Shown: positions 13,488 to 24,535, numbered from the stretch's first letter. The stretch: 64,000 nt of DNA from Notamacropus eugenii (GCF_028372415.1 NC_092877.1:386867342-386931341), one strand, 5' to 3'. Numbers and translations are program-made. Notes: generated by a model from the sequence alone, not told the origin.

Positions 13488-13735
13488 CAGCACAGAAAGT
13501 GTTGGACTTGGGAGTCAGGAAGAGCTCTGTTCAAATCTAGCCTCAGACACAAGTCAAGTGACCCTGGCTCAGTCACTTCACCTCTGCCTGCCTCAGGTTG
13601 CTCAACTGTCAAATGGAGATTACAAGAGTCCCTACCTTCCAGGGGTGTGCTGAGGACCCAATAAGAAGAGCAAAGCCCTTGGCAAACTCTAAAATGCTCT
13701 ATGAATTCTAGCTATTATATATTCTTGGTCGTGGT
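13488..13735 (+). mobile_element. MIR/THER-type SINE in the composite L1
   Basis: Core GGGAGTCAGGAAGAGCTCTG, then TCAGTCACTTCACCTCTGCC and TCAAATGGAGATTACAAGAG are the typical CORE-SINE order. It separates L1 pieces at 13.48 and 13.74 kb. Confidence 0.7.
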
Positions 13736-14100
13736 TAATGCTAGTTTAATGCTCAGTAAACTCAAACACCCCAACGAGCTGGGCAAGCCTTTACTGTTGG
13801 ACAAAAATGGCAGGGGGACTGGGCAGCAGTCTGGTGGAAAATTAGGTAGAAAACACCTTACACTAAACACTGAGATTAGCTCCAAATGTATAAAAGGCCA
13901 CATCACAAACAAATTAGAAGAACAGGAAGAAATTACTTACAGATCTAAGAATAGGGGAAGGGTTAAAAACCAAAAAAGGAATTGAGAAGATCACAGAAGG
14001 AAAAAATGACCAATTTTTATTATATAAAATTTAAAAAATCTCTGCAAACAAATTGAATGCAACTAAGATTGTAAGGGGACCCATAAACTGGTTTCCCTAT

Positions 14101-14337
14101 CTGGACAGCTAGGTGACACAGCAGACAGAGCGCCAGACTTGGAGTTCAAATCTGACCTCACACACTAGCTGTATGACCCTAGCTAAGTCACTTCACCCTG
14201 CTTGCCTCAGTTTCCTCACCTGTAAAATAAGCTGGAGGAGGAAATGGCAAATCACTCCAGTATCTCTGTCAAGAAAACCCTAAATGGCATCATGAAGAAT
14301 AAGACACCAGTGAAACAACTGAACAACCACCATTGGG
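14101..14337 (+). mobile_element. MAR1-type marsupial SINE
   Basis: tRNA-like head GACAGCTAGGTGACACAGCA, GAGTTCAAATCTGACCTCAC, TAAGTCACTTCACCCTGCTT, and the RTE-type tail with GGAAATGGCAAATCACTCCA and TGAAACAACTGAACAACCA. The full-length layout is characteristic of marsupial genomes and is the main taxonomic clue. Confidence 0.85.
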
Positions 14338-14772
14338 GGGAGAATCATTGCAGCAGACTTCTCTAATAAAGTCTCATTTCCAAGACACACAACAAATTAA
14401 TTTAAACTTATAAAAATAGGATCCATTCTCCAAATGAGAAATGGTCAAAGAGGCAATTCTCAAGGGAAGAAATCCAAGCTATAGGAAAAAATGCTACAAA
14501 TCACTAATAATTATAGAAATACAAGTGAAAGAAATTCACTCTTATCAGACTGGCAAAGGTGACCAAAAAGAAAAATGACAAATGCTGGTAGGGAGGAAGA
14601 AAACAGGGCCCTTGATACACAATCAGTGAAGCTATGAAGTGATCTTGTCACTGCAGAAAGCCATTTGGGACTAAGCCCAGAAAGTTACTAACCTGTGCAT
14701 ACCCTTAGACTGCAGAATATCACTATTATGCTTATATCCCCAAGAGAGTAAGGAAAGAGGATGAGGCCCTAG

Positions 14773-14852
14773 ACCTGTGGCCTTGAGGCCATATGCGGCC
14801 CTCTAGTTCTTTAAGGGCAGCTCTTTGACCAGTTCCCCACCCCTGCCCTAGG
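14773..14852. mobile_element. Small hAT element in the L1 3' end
   Basis: Ends in TTCCCCACCCCTG, the inverse of the CAGGGGTGGGGAA terminus of the element at 34,478. A GCCCTAG duplication flanks both sides. Left end is truncated. Confidence 0.6.
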
Positions 14853-15330
14853 TGAACATAAATACTTAGAGGGGGTTTATTTTTTTGTTTTGTTGTGACA
14901 AAGGACTGAAAACGAAGGGGATGGTCATCAATCGGAAAAGAGCTGGACAAATCATGGTTCATTAACAGAATGGAATCTTACCGAATAGTAACAAATGAAG
15001 AGACAATTTCAGAGAACCTTGGGAAACTTCTATGAATTGATATAGAGTGAAGTAAACAGCACCAGGACAATTGATACTCTACACTGTCAAAATGTTAGTT
15101 CTGCCAAGACTTACAAACTCTGCTCAGCACAATAATCTGCTATGACTCCTGAGGACTGATAAAAAATGCTACTCAACTCTAGATGCACAACTTTTGGGTT
15201 CTGAATGCCATTCAGAACATCTTTTTTGGACACAACCAACACAGGAATTTGTCATCTCTGACTATACTTCTTGGTACAAAGGCTATGTTTTTTCTTTTTA
15301 AGGTGAGTGGGAAGTGAAGTCTACATGTGG

Positions 15331-15829
15331 AGAAAAAAAAGTTTGATCACTGGAAAAATACATTATTTCTGGTAAAAAAATGATAATACCCCTACACACA
15401 TCAAATGTTGGAAGGAGGCAGGCTTTCCCACGAAGGACCTTGAGTATGGGGCTGTCACTTCCCTAACGTTCTCACCGATGCGGTCTTCCGTAATACAACT
15501 TGCTGTCCCTTCTTTTCAGGTGGAGAACTACGTGTGTGAACCCTGAAAACATGACCAGGCTTTGTGAATGGGCTGCTTGGTTTTGCTCAAATGCACGCTT
15601 TTTTCTTCTTTTTTAAATTTGTTGTTTCAAAGGATGGCACACTGGGCAGAGGGGAAAGGAAGGAAACATCCCAAAGTGAAGGAGATGCCAAAACAAAAGG
15701 CAGCAATGAAAACTGGGCATGTTAGAAGTCAAAAATGTTGGCTGCATTCTATTGTTTACAGGAACAGTGAGTCACTATAGAAAATGTCCAGCAGACACCT
15801 CCCCTCCCACTAGAGAGCACCATCGTCTT
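15331..15829. other. ACAP2 intron 1, unassigned
   Basis: No recognised repeat, exon or RNA gene; AT-rich. Confidence 0.4.
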
Positions 15830-16090
15830 CCCAATCCCTCCGGCTGGCAACCAGAGCCATCCTAGACTCCCCTGCCCATGGGTAGACTTGCACCATCTCT
15901 CTGATTAGTCGGACACTGCCGCTGCCGCCCTGACACAGGCCCTTATCACCTCAAGAACCTTTGGAGCGCTCTGCCTGCCTCCAACCCACCCTCTGGTCAA
16001 TCACTGAAGTGATTTTCCTAGAGCCTAAGTCTGACCACATCACACACACTCCTCCAGGGGCCCCTACTGCCCCCAGGATCTATTAAATAA
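15830..16090 (+). mobile_element. L2 fragment
   Basis: CAGGCCCTTATCACCTC, then TTTTCCTAGAGCCTAAGTCT and CTCCAGGGGCCCCTACTGCC keep L2 order and resemble the 59.4-59.6 kb copy. Confidence 0.65.
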
Positions 16091-16829
16091 GAGGGCAAAA
16101 GGGATGTGAAGAGATCCTAAGATGTGGAGCTGAGATAAGGCCAGAGAAGCCTCACACACAGTTAGGAAACCAAACAAGGATTGTAATTCGAGCCCTCTGA
16201 CACGGAAGCCAGCACTCTCCACAGCATTACAGCATCAACTCCAGCCTGTCCTGCCAGGAAGCCTCCCCAGCCTGTCCTGTCCTCTGACATTGTCTCGCCA
16301 CCACCCAAGAACTGGCACGCCAGGTTTTACAACCAAGCCCTGTGAAGAACATGCTCCACACAGAGCTCCCCAAGCCTCTAAGTCCCACAGTTTGCTGAAA
16401 TCAAAGGATTCTGAGATCACAACATTTATTCTGAATCAATGGGAAATCAGACCTGAAAAACTCTCAAGTTTGAGACTGTTTCACAAAGGATCCATGAGAC
16501 CTAAGGGGGCAGATTTTTATTAACCAGATGAGGCCAGGCTTTCCAGAAGAGACAACAGAAATCAGAGTGGGCTTTAGAGGTTAGGGAAGAATTCAACAGG
16601 TAAGGAGGGAGAAAAAAAATTTACCCTTTGGTTGCAGAAGAAGAAAACCATATTTAAGGGACAGAGGAGAATAGGTTGGTGAAAGCATTAAGTCCCTGGA
16701 GGAACAGAATATGAAAAGATCCTACAGACATGATAACACCCAACTGGAAAGGGCCTGAACTACAGACTGGACGCTGATGAGAAAGCCATCGGACCCTGGA
16801 GTGAAAGCACGACATCACCAGGCTCTGTA

Positions 16830-17705
16830 CAGTTGGCAGTTCTTTCAGACAAAGAAATCAAAAATGCTCTAAATATTACTGCTCAGAGAAATGCAAACTA
16901 AAACATCTCAGAGGTGCCACTTCACATCTCTCAGAGTAGCTAATGTAACAGGAAAGGAGAATGCTGGATGCTGGAGGGGATGGGGGATAGCTGGGGCACT
17001 GAGGCCCTGTTGGTGGAGTTGTGAACTGATCCAGCCTTTCTGGAGAGCAGTTTAGAACTACTCCCAAAGGGCTATAAAACCATGCATACCCTTTGATCCA
17101 GGAATTCCACTGCTCCTAGGTCTACATCCCAAAGAGATACACAAAAGGGGAAAGGACCTACTTGTACAAAAATATTTACAGCAGCTCGTTTTGTGGTGGC
17201 TAAGAATTGGAAATTGAGGGGATACCCATCCACTGAGGAATGCCTGAACAAGTTGTGGTGCATGAATGTAATGGAATATTATTGTGCTCTAAGTAATAAT
17301 GAGCAGGATGATTTCAGAAAATCCTGGAAAGACTCACATCAACTGATGCACAGTGAAGTGAACAGAACCAGGAGGACACTGTACACAGTAACAACAATAA
17401 TTTGATGAAGAATTGTAAATGACTGAGCTATTCTCAGCAACACGATGATCCAAGACAATCCCAAAGAGCTAATAATGAAGCAGACTGTGCCTCCAGAGAA
17501 AGCACTGCTATTGGCTGAATATGGACAAACAGGCTATTTTTCACTTTCATTCGTGTACAAAATAACTAACATGGAAATGTTTTACATAAACTTCACAGGT
17601 ATAACCTATATCTGATCGCTTACTGTCTCAGCAGAGGGAGGGGAAGGAGGGAGTGGTGGAATTCAGAACTCCAAAGTTTAAATAAAATGCTTAAAAAAAA
17701 AGATG
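16830..17705 (+). mobile_element. L1 ORF2 end and 3'UTR
   Basis: Contains the ORF2 C-terminal reading CKLKHLRGATSHLSE and Trp/Cys-poor tail, then a 3'UTR ending TTTAAATAAAATGCTTAAAA. Aligns with 1-640. ORF2 is broken and truncated at its 5' side. Confidence 0.8.
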
Positions 17706-19372
17706 AGCCTGGGTAGTGTGGCCTAGAGAGGGCCTGCACTAGGATGCCTGAGGAGGGGCTGGAGAAGAGGAGACAGATGGGATGGACGGAATGTGAGAGA
17801 AAGGGGATGTCAGAGCTATGGTTGCTTCAGGTCCACTCTCTGCTGCTACCATGATGCCATCAGAGGAGTCCAGAAACATGGGAAAGGCTGCACCCTGAGT
17901 CAGAGGAGAAGAAAGCCCGCAGTGGGCCGCTCCAGGAATATGGCCTTGGCCTTGAGTAGTTTAACATTCTGATCAAGAGCTTAAAAAAAGCCAGGGAATG
18001 TGTTCTTATCAAGTTTGCTGGCAGCCTAAAGCTGGGAGAGAAAAGAAACTCACAGAATGCAGAGTTAGGGTCTAAAAAGCCAATTCCATTAACATAAAAC
18101 TTCACACTTGAGTCTCAGACATAAATGGGAGAGGAATGATTATATGGTTCCAAAAAAAGGCTGAGGGATGGAAAAGACTGAATGATAACCTAAGAACCTA
18201 GTAGACAAGGCGGCCAGTCTTCCCCCAGGGCACTGCACCCTGGTCTGGGGGGGGCCACATCTTCAGAAGGCCACTGTGAAACAGAAAGGTACCCAGGGAA
18301 GGGCAACAAAGATGATGGGGAAGGGCCTGGAGCTCCAGACCTAGGGAGATCTGAAGAAGACAAGAGCCAGCTGCCATCTTTCAAAATACTGGGAAGGCAG
18401 ACATCAGCCAAGCTCTGCTTGGCCAAGAAAGGTAGATAGAGACTCCTTACTCATGGCTCTCTCTCCGCCCCAAGGGGAAGAGGCAGCCTTCGGAGGAGGT
18501 CTTCAAGTAAAGTTGAAGGAGAAAGCTCCTCAGATGAGCTGGAAAGGGGATGCTTGGTCAAGTCTGGGTGGCCCAGTGGCCTCAGCAGTGCTTTCCAGTC
18601 CTGAGTCTAGGAAAAGTCATGAAAATCTAAAAAGATTCCATTCAAATGACTTTTAGCAGAAAGGAAAATGGCTCTAGCTGGAATTACTAAAGTAGACACG
18701 TGTTTTTTAAATGATTAGGAGGTAATAAGCAAGCAGTTCAAGTCTTTGCACCACAGTGTCTCCAAATCCACTTACAGAAGACCGCCAGGGCTGACCCCTT
18801 AGGATCTCTCGCCCTCGTCCTTGGGCCAGAACGTTTCCCATCCTTCCAACGCTTGACCACCTTGGGCCATGTTTCCACGTCTAGGCTACCATGGAGAACG
18901 GCATTAAACCAGAGCAGAGATCCTCTGCTGATGATCAAAGAGAAACAGCCCTTCCCAGGGGGTCTGCTCGACCCCTCTCTGGCAGCTTGGTGCCCCTGTT
19001 CTGAGGCTTTTCTGAGGCTGCTCCTCCCTCACTACAACAATGCGCAGGGTCCAGGCCCGGAGTCTAGGTGTGCTTTGTCTGTAGTCTGTCTGCGGGGAAG
19101 CGCCCCCCCCTTCCCCGGTAGGACCTCTCCTTCCTACCCAGGCCTACCAGGCATTGCCGGACGGTCAGGACAGAACTAACCTTTCCGCTAAGATGGGTTT
19201 TGAAGGGAACCAAACTCATTAAGAGCTGGCTGGAAAAGCACAGACAGGTCAACGTGAACGGGCAGAACCAGGAAAGCCGGGGTCCGGGTCTTGGGGCTGG
19301 TCCTCCTCCTTTCCTCTTCACTGAGGCGGAGGCTCTTTGGAAGCAGTCAGCAGGCGCTGATTAGGGGCCCAC
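17706..19372. other. ACAP2 intron 1 approaching the CpG island
   Basis: Unique-looking DNA without a recognised repeat. GC content rises after about 18.8 kb. No exon found. Confidence 0.4.
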
Positions 19373-19940
19373 CACGGGCAGGTCCGGGGGGCCCGAGCCT
19401 GGGGCGCCCAGCTCTGGGGGGGGCCCGGCTCCGGGGGGGGGCCCGGCTCCGGGGGCGCCCAGCTCTGGGGGGGGCCCGAGCCCAGCGAGCCCGGCTCCGG
19501 GGGGGGGGGGCCGGCTCCGGGGGGGGCCCAGCTCCGGGGGGGGCCCAGCTCCGGGGGGGGGCCCGGCTCCGGGGGGGGGGCCCGGCTCCGGGGGGGGGCC
19601 CGGCTCCGGGGGCGCCCAGCTCTGGGGGGGGCCCGAGCCCAGCGAGCCCGGCTCCGGGGGGGGGGGGCCGGCTCCGGGGGGGGCCCAGCTCCGGGGGGGG
19701 GCCCGGCTCCGGGGGGGGGCCCGGCTCCGGGGGGGGCCCGAGCCCAGCGAGCCCAGCTCCGGGGGGGGGGGCCGGCTCCGGGGGGGGGGGCCCAGCTCCG
19801 GGGGGGGCCCGGCTCCGGGGGGGGCCCGGCTCCGGGGGGGGCCCGGCTCCGGGGGGGGGCCCGAGCCCAGCGAGCCCGGCTCCGGGGGGGCCTAGCTCCG
19901 GGGGGGGGGGCCCAGCTCCGGGGGGCCCGAGCCCGGGGCC
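19373..19940. repeat. G-rich minisatellite in ACAP2 intron 1
   Basis: Tandem array of about 16-19 bp units of the form GGGGGGGGCCCGGCTCCG with variable G-run length (about 6-13). A longer unit with GCCCGAGCCCAGCGAGCCC recurs four times (near 19,473, 19,630, 19,737 and 19,860), showing higher-order structure. The plus strand carries dozens of runs of at least four Gs at close spacing. The array starts about 950 bp inside intron 1 from the exon 1 donor. Confidence 0.9.
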
Positions 19941-20884
19941 AAAGGCGGCTCTCTCGGAGCCCCTCTCGGGGCAGCCGCGGACCCGCCCGACCTCGCCAGG
20001 CCCAGCCGGTCAGTCCTCGGTCCGGCTCTCCGGGACCTCGGAAAGCTCCACGCAAACACAAGACCCAGCCTGTTCAGGCGGAAACAGGGAACTTCACGCT
20101 GCGGCCGAGACGAGACTAACCACGAACACCACTCAAGGGAACAAGGCCTGCCATCAGCCTCCACCTGGCTGGCCACCCACGCGTGCCCCGGACCCCCCCC
20201 TCCCCCCCAGCCTGGCCCGCCCGGTCAGCGCAGGGCAGCCACGGCGGGGCTCCCATCTCTTCACGAAGGCCCGCCTGCTGCCAACGACTATTTCCCACCT
20301 CCGGGAGTGTGCCCCGGGCCGCCCGCTTCACCTTCCCCGCCAGCCCAAGAAGCAAGCTTGCGTCCCGCTCTCGGGTGGAACAAGCCGACCACAGGGGCAC
20401 CCCCTCCCAAGTCCGCGGCGGAGTCACCCCGAGGGCCGGCCCCGAGGGGCAGCGGTTTACACCGCCAGTTCCCGAGGAGGGGGGGCACTGCCAGGCGCAG
20501 CGGTGCCAGGGCCCCCAAGAGGACCCGGGGTGTGTGGGGGGCGGACCCACGAGGGCACGGGAGGAGGGCGCCCCGCTCTGTGGGGCACCCCAAAAAGGGA
20601 GCGCTGGGATTCCCGGGGTCAAAGGGAGGCCGCTCCCTCACCCGGCTGCGGTCCAGGGCCCTCCAGGCCCCCCCCCCCAGATCCGCCAGGAGCCCTGGGA
20701 GCCAACCTTCCGCCCCCCACCCCAAACGCCGCTCCCCTCCCCCACCCCGGTCCTCCTTACGGCGCAGGCGCGGGGGGAGGGGAGCCTGACAGCAGCGGCC
20801 CCGCCCCCTCCCCCCGCCCCGTTCGGCGGCGGCCCCCTCCCCCTCCCTCCTCTGAGCCCCCCCTCCCTGGGGCGGGGGTCTCAC

Positions 20885-20937
20885 CGGAAGCGAGGCGAGT
20901 CCTTGAGACACTCCTCGAAGTCTACCGTCACTTTCAT
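20885..20937 (-). CDS. ACAP2: ACAP2 first coding exon (Arf6 GAP with BAR, PH, ArfGAP and ankyrin domains); 5' partial
   Basis: The minus strand starts with ATG and encodes MKVTVDFEECLKDSPRF plus two bases of the next Arg codon, followed directly by a consensus donor (GTGAGA). This matches the N-terminus of mammalian ACAP2, with Val for Met at residue 3, and the phase-2 splice falls where the family has its first coding intron. Known role: ACAP2 (centaurin beta-2) is a GTPase-activating protein for Arf6 on recycling endosomes and plasma membrane; these residues open the BAR domain. Only 53 coding bases are in the window; the BAR, PH, ArfGAP and ankyrin parts must lie beyond position 1. I found no second exon in 1-20,884, so that stretch is intron 1. 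The exon lies in a CpG island just upstream of PPP1R2 and APOD on the same strand, which supports the assignment by synteny. Confidence 0.95.
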
Positions 20938-22540
20938 GCTGCCTTGGCCGGGCGCGGGCGCAGGGCCTGACGGGCGGAGGGACAGGCACGGACGCGGGGC
21001 CGGGGCGGAGGCTGAGGCAGAGGGAGCCGGGCCGGGGCGGAGGCGGGGGACGGGGGCAGGGCCTCGGGAAGGACGCGCCGGCGCGGGGCGGGGCGGGGGC
21101 GGGGCCGCGCGCCGGGGCGGCCCTGACGGACAGGCCGAGCCTGCCAGCCGGCCAATGAGAGAAGGCCGTGAGCGGGGCCTCCCCAGGGCGCTATGACAAC
21201 GCCCGAGAGCGACGGCGCCCAGGGCCCACGGCGGGAGGGGGCACTCGGATGCCCCGCCCCCTCACCGACGACAGAAGGCCAATCGTAGCGCGACGCCGAG
21301 GAGAGGCGGACCAATCGCAGCACGACGCCGTAGGGAGGCGGTGGAGCCGAAGGGTGAAGGCGCCTGGGTAAGAAAGTCACGTGACTTCTCCCTTAGCTCG
21401 CCCCTCCTCTCCTGGACGTGCCGCGGCTGCGCCGTGGCGTCTACGCAGTGACGAGGACCTTGGGAGGGTTAGGCTTTTTAAAAAAATCTCTTTAAAGGGC
21501 CGGAGCAGAACCGTGACCTTTTACAGCAGCCCACGTGGCACAGGGCTGACCCCTGCAGTCGAATCAGAATCCTGAATTCCAATCCTCCCCCTCCCCCCAA
21601 GCGTCCCTATGGTGACGTCAGCGGAAGTCTTCCTGCCGTGAGCGATAAACACGCCCTCCCACGTGAGCCTCAGGGAAACCAGCTGGCCAATGAAAGTCCA
21701 GCTCCAGCAGGAAATTGACCGTACACTCGCGTTCCGGCCTCTAGGCTCATTAACATATAATTAGCATCGCCGTTTCAGGGCGCGCCCCGGGTCCTTCTCG
21801 GCTCTTCCGGGGTCATGGGCCACCGCGTCTTTCCGCCGGCCGCTCCTGGTCTCTCCTGCTCGGTAAATGAGCGTCTCTGGGCCCAGGAGAAGCGCCCGCG
21901 GCGGGCTGCGGACAGCCGGGACCCGCCCCCGGGGCCGCCCCCCGAAGCCCGGGCCTCTGCCCTGTCAGGCCTTCCCGGGGACCCCGGCGGCGAGGGCCCG
22001 GGCCCCTTCCGGGCTCCAGTTGGGCCTGACGCGGGGATCGATCTCTCCGGGAGCCCCGGGCCTGACCCCGCAGGGGGCTGATCCCCCAGGGATCCCGGGA
22101 CCAGCCGGGGGCCCCCCGTGCCCCCCTGCCCCCACACCCCTCCCTCCCCGTAGCCAAACCCAGATAAGACCACTGGCTTTCTTCGAGGGCAGCGGCCGCC
22201 TGCCCTGGGCATTCTCTCCTTTCCCGTCCCGCCCCTGCCCCGCTCCCTGGTTGGCACCAGGGGGCCTAGTTCTCCCCACAGTTCGGGAGGAAGTGGACCC
22301 CTGGGTCAGGCGCCAGGGTCCCATGGAGCCAGTGCCTGGCAGTGCCCCCATCCCGGGTCCAGAAGCCTCGGAGCCGCCCTGCCCGGGCCTTGCAACCTCG
22401 GTTCTGGGGCTCTCTTGCCGGGGGCTTGGTAAGGAGGCCCAGTCCATTTTGGCTTCTGAACGGACCCCCCAGGGAAGCCGAGCCCCAGCAGGGGCGGTCC
22501 TCCCCGGGGTTCTGAGATGGTCCGGCTCCGCCCGAGGGTG
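20938..22540 (-). promoter_or_regulatory. ACAP2: CpG-island promoter and 5'UTR region of ACAP2
   Basis: The DNA upstream of the ACAP2 start is very rich in GC and CpG, with GC-box-like GGGCGG runs, and it loses this character near 21.4-21.8 kb before becoming GC-rich again. Visible sites: four CCAAT motifs on the plus strand (about 21,152, 21,279, 21,311 and 21,684), an E-box palindrome centred on GTCACGTGAC (21,376-21,385) and a perfect CRE TGACGTCA (21,613-21,620). No TATA box is obvious, as is usual for a housekeeping island promoter. The transcription start cannot be placed from sequence alone. The plus-strand CCAAT boxes would also suit a divergent transcript, but I see no convincing plus-strand gene. 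Confidence 0.7.
21279..21342. repeat. 32-bp tandem duplication carrying a CCAAT box
   Basis: Two adjacent 32-bp copies start at 21,279 and 21,311. Each begins CCAATCG, continues AGC, then CGACGCCG, and ends in a GAGGCGG-like run; they differ at only a few positions. Each copy supplies one CCAAT box, so the duplication doubles a likely NF-Y site about 350 bp upstream of the ACAP2 start codon. Confidence 0.8.
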
Positions 22541-22549
22541 ACCGTGCTC

Positions 22550-23585
22550 CTCCCTGCCCATCCCCCCTGGTCATCCCCCCTGGCCATCTTTCCTGATCAT
22601 CTCCCCTGGCCATCCCCCCTGGTCATCCTCCCTGGCCATCCCCCCTGGTCATCCTCCCTGCCCATCCCCCCGGCCATCCTCCTTGCCCATCCTCCCTGCC
22701 CATCCCCCCTGGTCATCCCCCCTGCCCATCTTTCCTGATCATCCCCCCTGCCCATCCCCCCTGGTCATCCCCCCTGCCCATCTTTCCTGATCATCCCCCC
22801 TGCCCATCCCCCCTGGCCATCCCCCCTGGCCATCTTTCCTGATCATCCCCCCTGCCCATCCTCCTTGCCCATCCTCCCTGCCCATCCCCCCTGGTCATCC
22901 CCCCTGGCCATCTTTCCTGATCATCTCCCCTGGCCATCCCCCCTGGTCATCCTCCCTGCCCATCCCCCCAGCCATCCCCCCTCGTCATCCTCCCTGCCCA
23001 TCCCCCCTGTCCATCCTCCTTGCCCATCCTCCCTGGTCATCCCCCCTGGCCATCTTTCCTGATCATCTCCCCTGGCCATCCCCCCTGGTCATCCTCCCTG
23101 CCCATCCCCCCGGCCATCCCCCCTGGTCATCCTCCCTGCCCATCCCTCCTGGCCATCCCCCCTGGTCATCCCCCCTGGCCATCTTTCCTGATCATCTCCC
23201 CTGGTCATCCCCCCTGGCCATCTTTCCTGATCATCTCCCCTGGCCATCCCCCCTGGTCATCCTCCCTGCCCATCCCCCCGGCCATCCCCCCTGGTCATCC
23301 TCCCTGCCCATCCCTCCTGGCCATCCCCACCGGCCATCCTCCCCGGCCATCCTCCCTGATCATCCCCACTGCCCATCCCTCCTGGCCATCCCCACCGGCC
23401 ATCCTCCCCGGCCATCCTCCCTGATCATCCCCCCTGCCCATCCTCCCTGCCCATCCCCCCTGGTCATCCCCCCTGGCCATCTTTCCTGATCATCCCCCCT
23501 GGTCATCCTCCCTGGCCATCCCCCCTTGTCATCCTCCCTGCCCATCCCCCCTGTCCATCCTCCTTGGCCATCCCTCCTGGCCGCA
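22550..23585. repeat. 13-bp CATCCCCCCTGGY minisatellite
   Basis: About 80 copies of a 13-bp unit (CATCCCCCCTGGT or CATCCCCCCTGGC, with CATCTTTCCTGAT, CATCCTCCCTGCC and other variants). Variant order repeats: a segment beginning CATCTTTCCTGATCATCTCC at 23,051 recurs at 23,219 (about 168 bp, 13 units), and a five-unit 65-bp block near 23,311 recurs near 23,376. The period is not a multiple of 3 and few units contain stops, so long open frames here are artefacts. Confidence 0.92.
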
Positions 23586-24041
23586 GCGGCTCCTGATCGG
23601 GGAACAGCCTGAAGAGTTAAACACTGTGAAAGGGGGAGCCCGTCCCACACCCTAACTTAGCCACAAACATGTCACACACTCACGGTGACCCCTGCGTGGC
23701 CGCCGGACGTGATCGATGCAGAGTCCATGCGGCTGTCCGGGGGCCTGACGGTCCGGCTCCCACGCTAAGCCGCCCGCGATGCGCTGTCCGGCTGCTCCCG
23801 CCTTGTCTGTTGCCCGCAATTACCACGGGGATGCTTGGGGTTCTGCATGGGGGAGCGCTGGGCCGCCACCCCAGACGGCTGCTGTTGTGTACTTGGTCGT
23901 AATGATTGATTAAACTGCTACCAACATGGAGCTCCCTGGCCTCTTTGGAATCAAAAGAACCCCATGATGACGGAGGGGGCATTTCTGACCCTGTAGACCC
24001 AGAGAGCGTCGCCTGTTAAAGCCCCAGTTACCCGCCAGATC
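23586..24041. other. Possible retroviral flank next to the pol relic
   Basis: Moderately GC-rich, non-repetitive DNA directly before the pol fragment. It contains GATTGATTAAACTGCTACC, which has an LTR-like flavour, but no terminal TG...CA pair or primer-binding site could be fixed. Confidence 0.3.
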
Positions 24042-24535
24042 ATGACCCTAACCCACTTCGCACTCGCTAACACCACAAAGAAATGTCTCCGAACCTGCTA
24101 CAAAAGGCATCCGTGCACCTTGTTGGGAACGGCAGGATTCTACCGAATCTGGATCCCCAGTTTCGGGTCTTTGCTTAGCCTCTATATGACTGTCAAAGAC
24201 CCCAATGCACAAGCCTTAAAATGGGGAGACCAGACCAAAGCCTTTCAGACCTTAAAGGTCCAACTGACCACTGCTCTAGAAAAACCCTTCCCTTTGTATG
24301 TTGCTGAGAAGCAACATCAGGCATTGGACAACTCTGACCCAATCCCACCCCAGAACTGGGTCCTGTTTTTCCAAACAGCTAGACCGCTACAGGGTGGCAC
24401 TCCTGCCAGGGTGGCAGGAGGGTCCAGGAGGAGGGATTGGTTCAGCAGTGTCAGAGACTACAGAGAGGTTGAGGACTGGGTAATTAAAAAGTTAGTGGCA
24501 ATTTTGGAAGGGGCAATTTTGGCTGAGCGATGAAC
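24042..24535 (+). pseudogene. Endogenous retrovirus pol relic (gammaretrovirus-like RT fragment)
   Basis: An open frame reads GTAGFYRIWIP and, further on, ALKWGDQTKAFQTLK. This is the connection segment after the reverse-transcriptase palm in gammaretrovirus-like pol. Only about 90 codons are clearly pol; the rest is not recognisable. No gag, env, complete RT motifs or paired LTRs are seen, so this is an old, non-functional fragment. Confidence 0.7.

Larger units (their letters stand above)
8926..15330 (+). mobile_element. Composite L1, largely ORF2 and 3'UTR, interrupted by four insertions
   Basis: L1 pieces in order: 8,926-10,187 (ORF2 endonuclease to early RT, including a Pro-Gly-Pro-Asp-Gly-Phe motif near 9,980), 12,500-13,485 (later RT onward; MAITTRINLLIQY-type peptide near 13,184), 13,740-14,100 (ORF2 C-terminal part) and 14,338-15,330 (3' end). 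L1 order is preserved across the gaps, so this is one element split by later insertions. All frames are broken. Confidence 0.75.

Noticed and set aside
19291..20970. Open frame of 559 codons on the plus strand, with others on the minus strand across the same DNA
   Set aside because: Its Gly/Pro/Ser-rich product comes from the G-rich minisatellite and CpG island; both strands are open because stops are rare in such DNA. It overlaps the real ACAP2 exon antisense.
22517..23480. Repetitive Pro-Ser-His frames on both strands
   Set aside because: Same cause: a 13-bp tandem array poor in stop codons.
22550..23585. Regular repeats resembling a CRISPR-like array
   Set aside because: Units are contiguous with no spacers, and the genome is mammalian.
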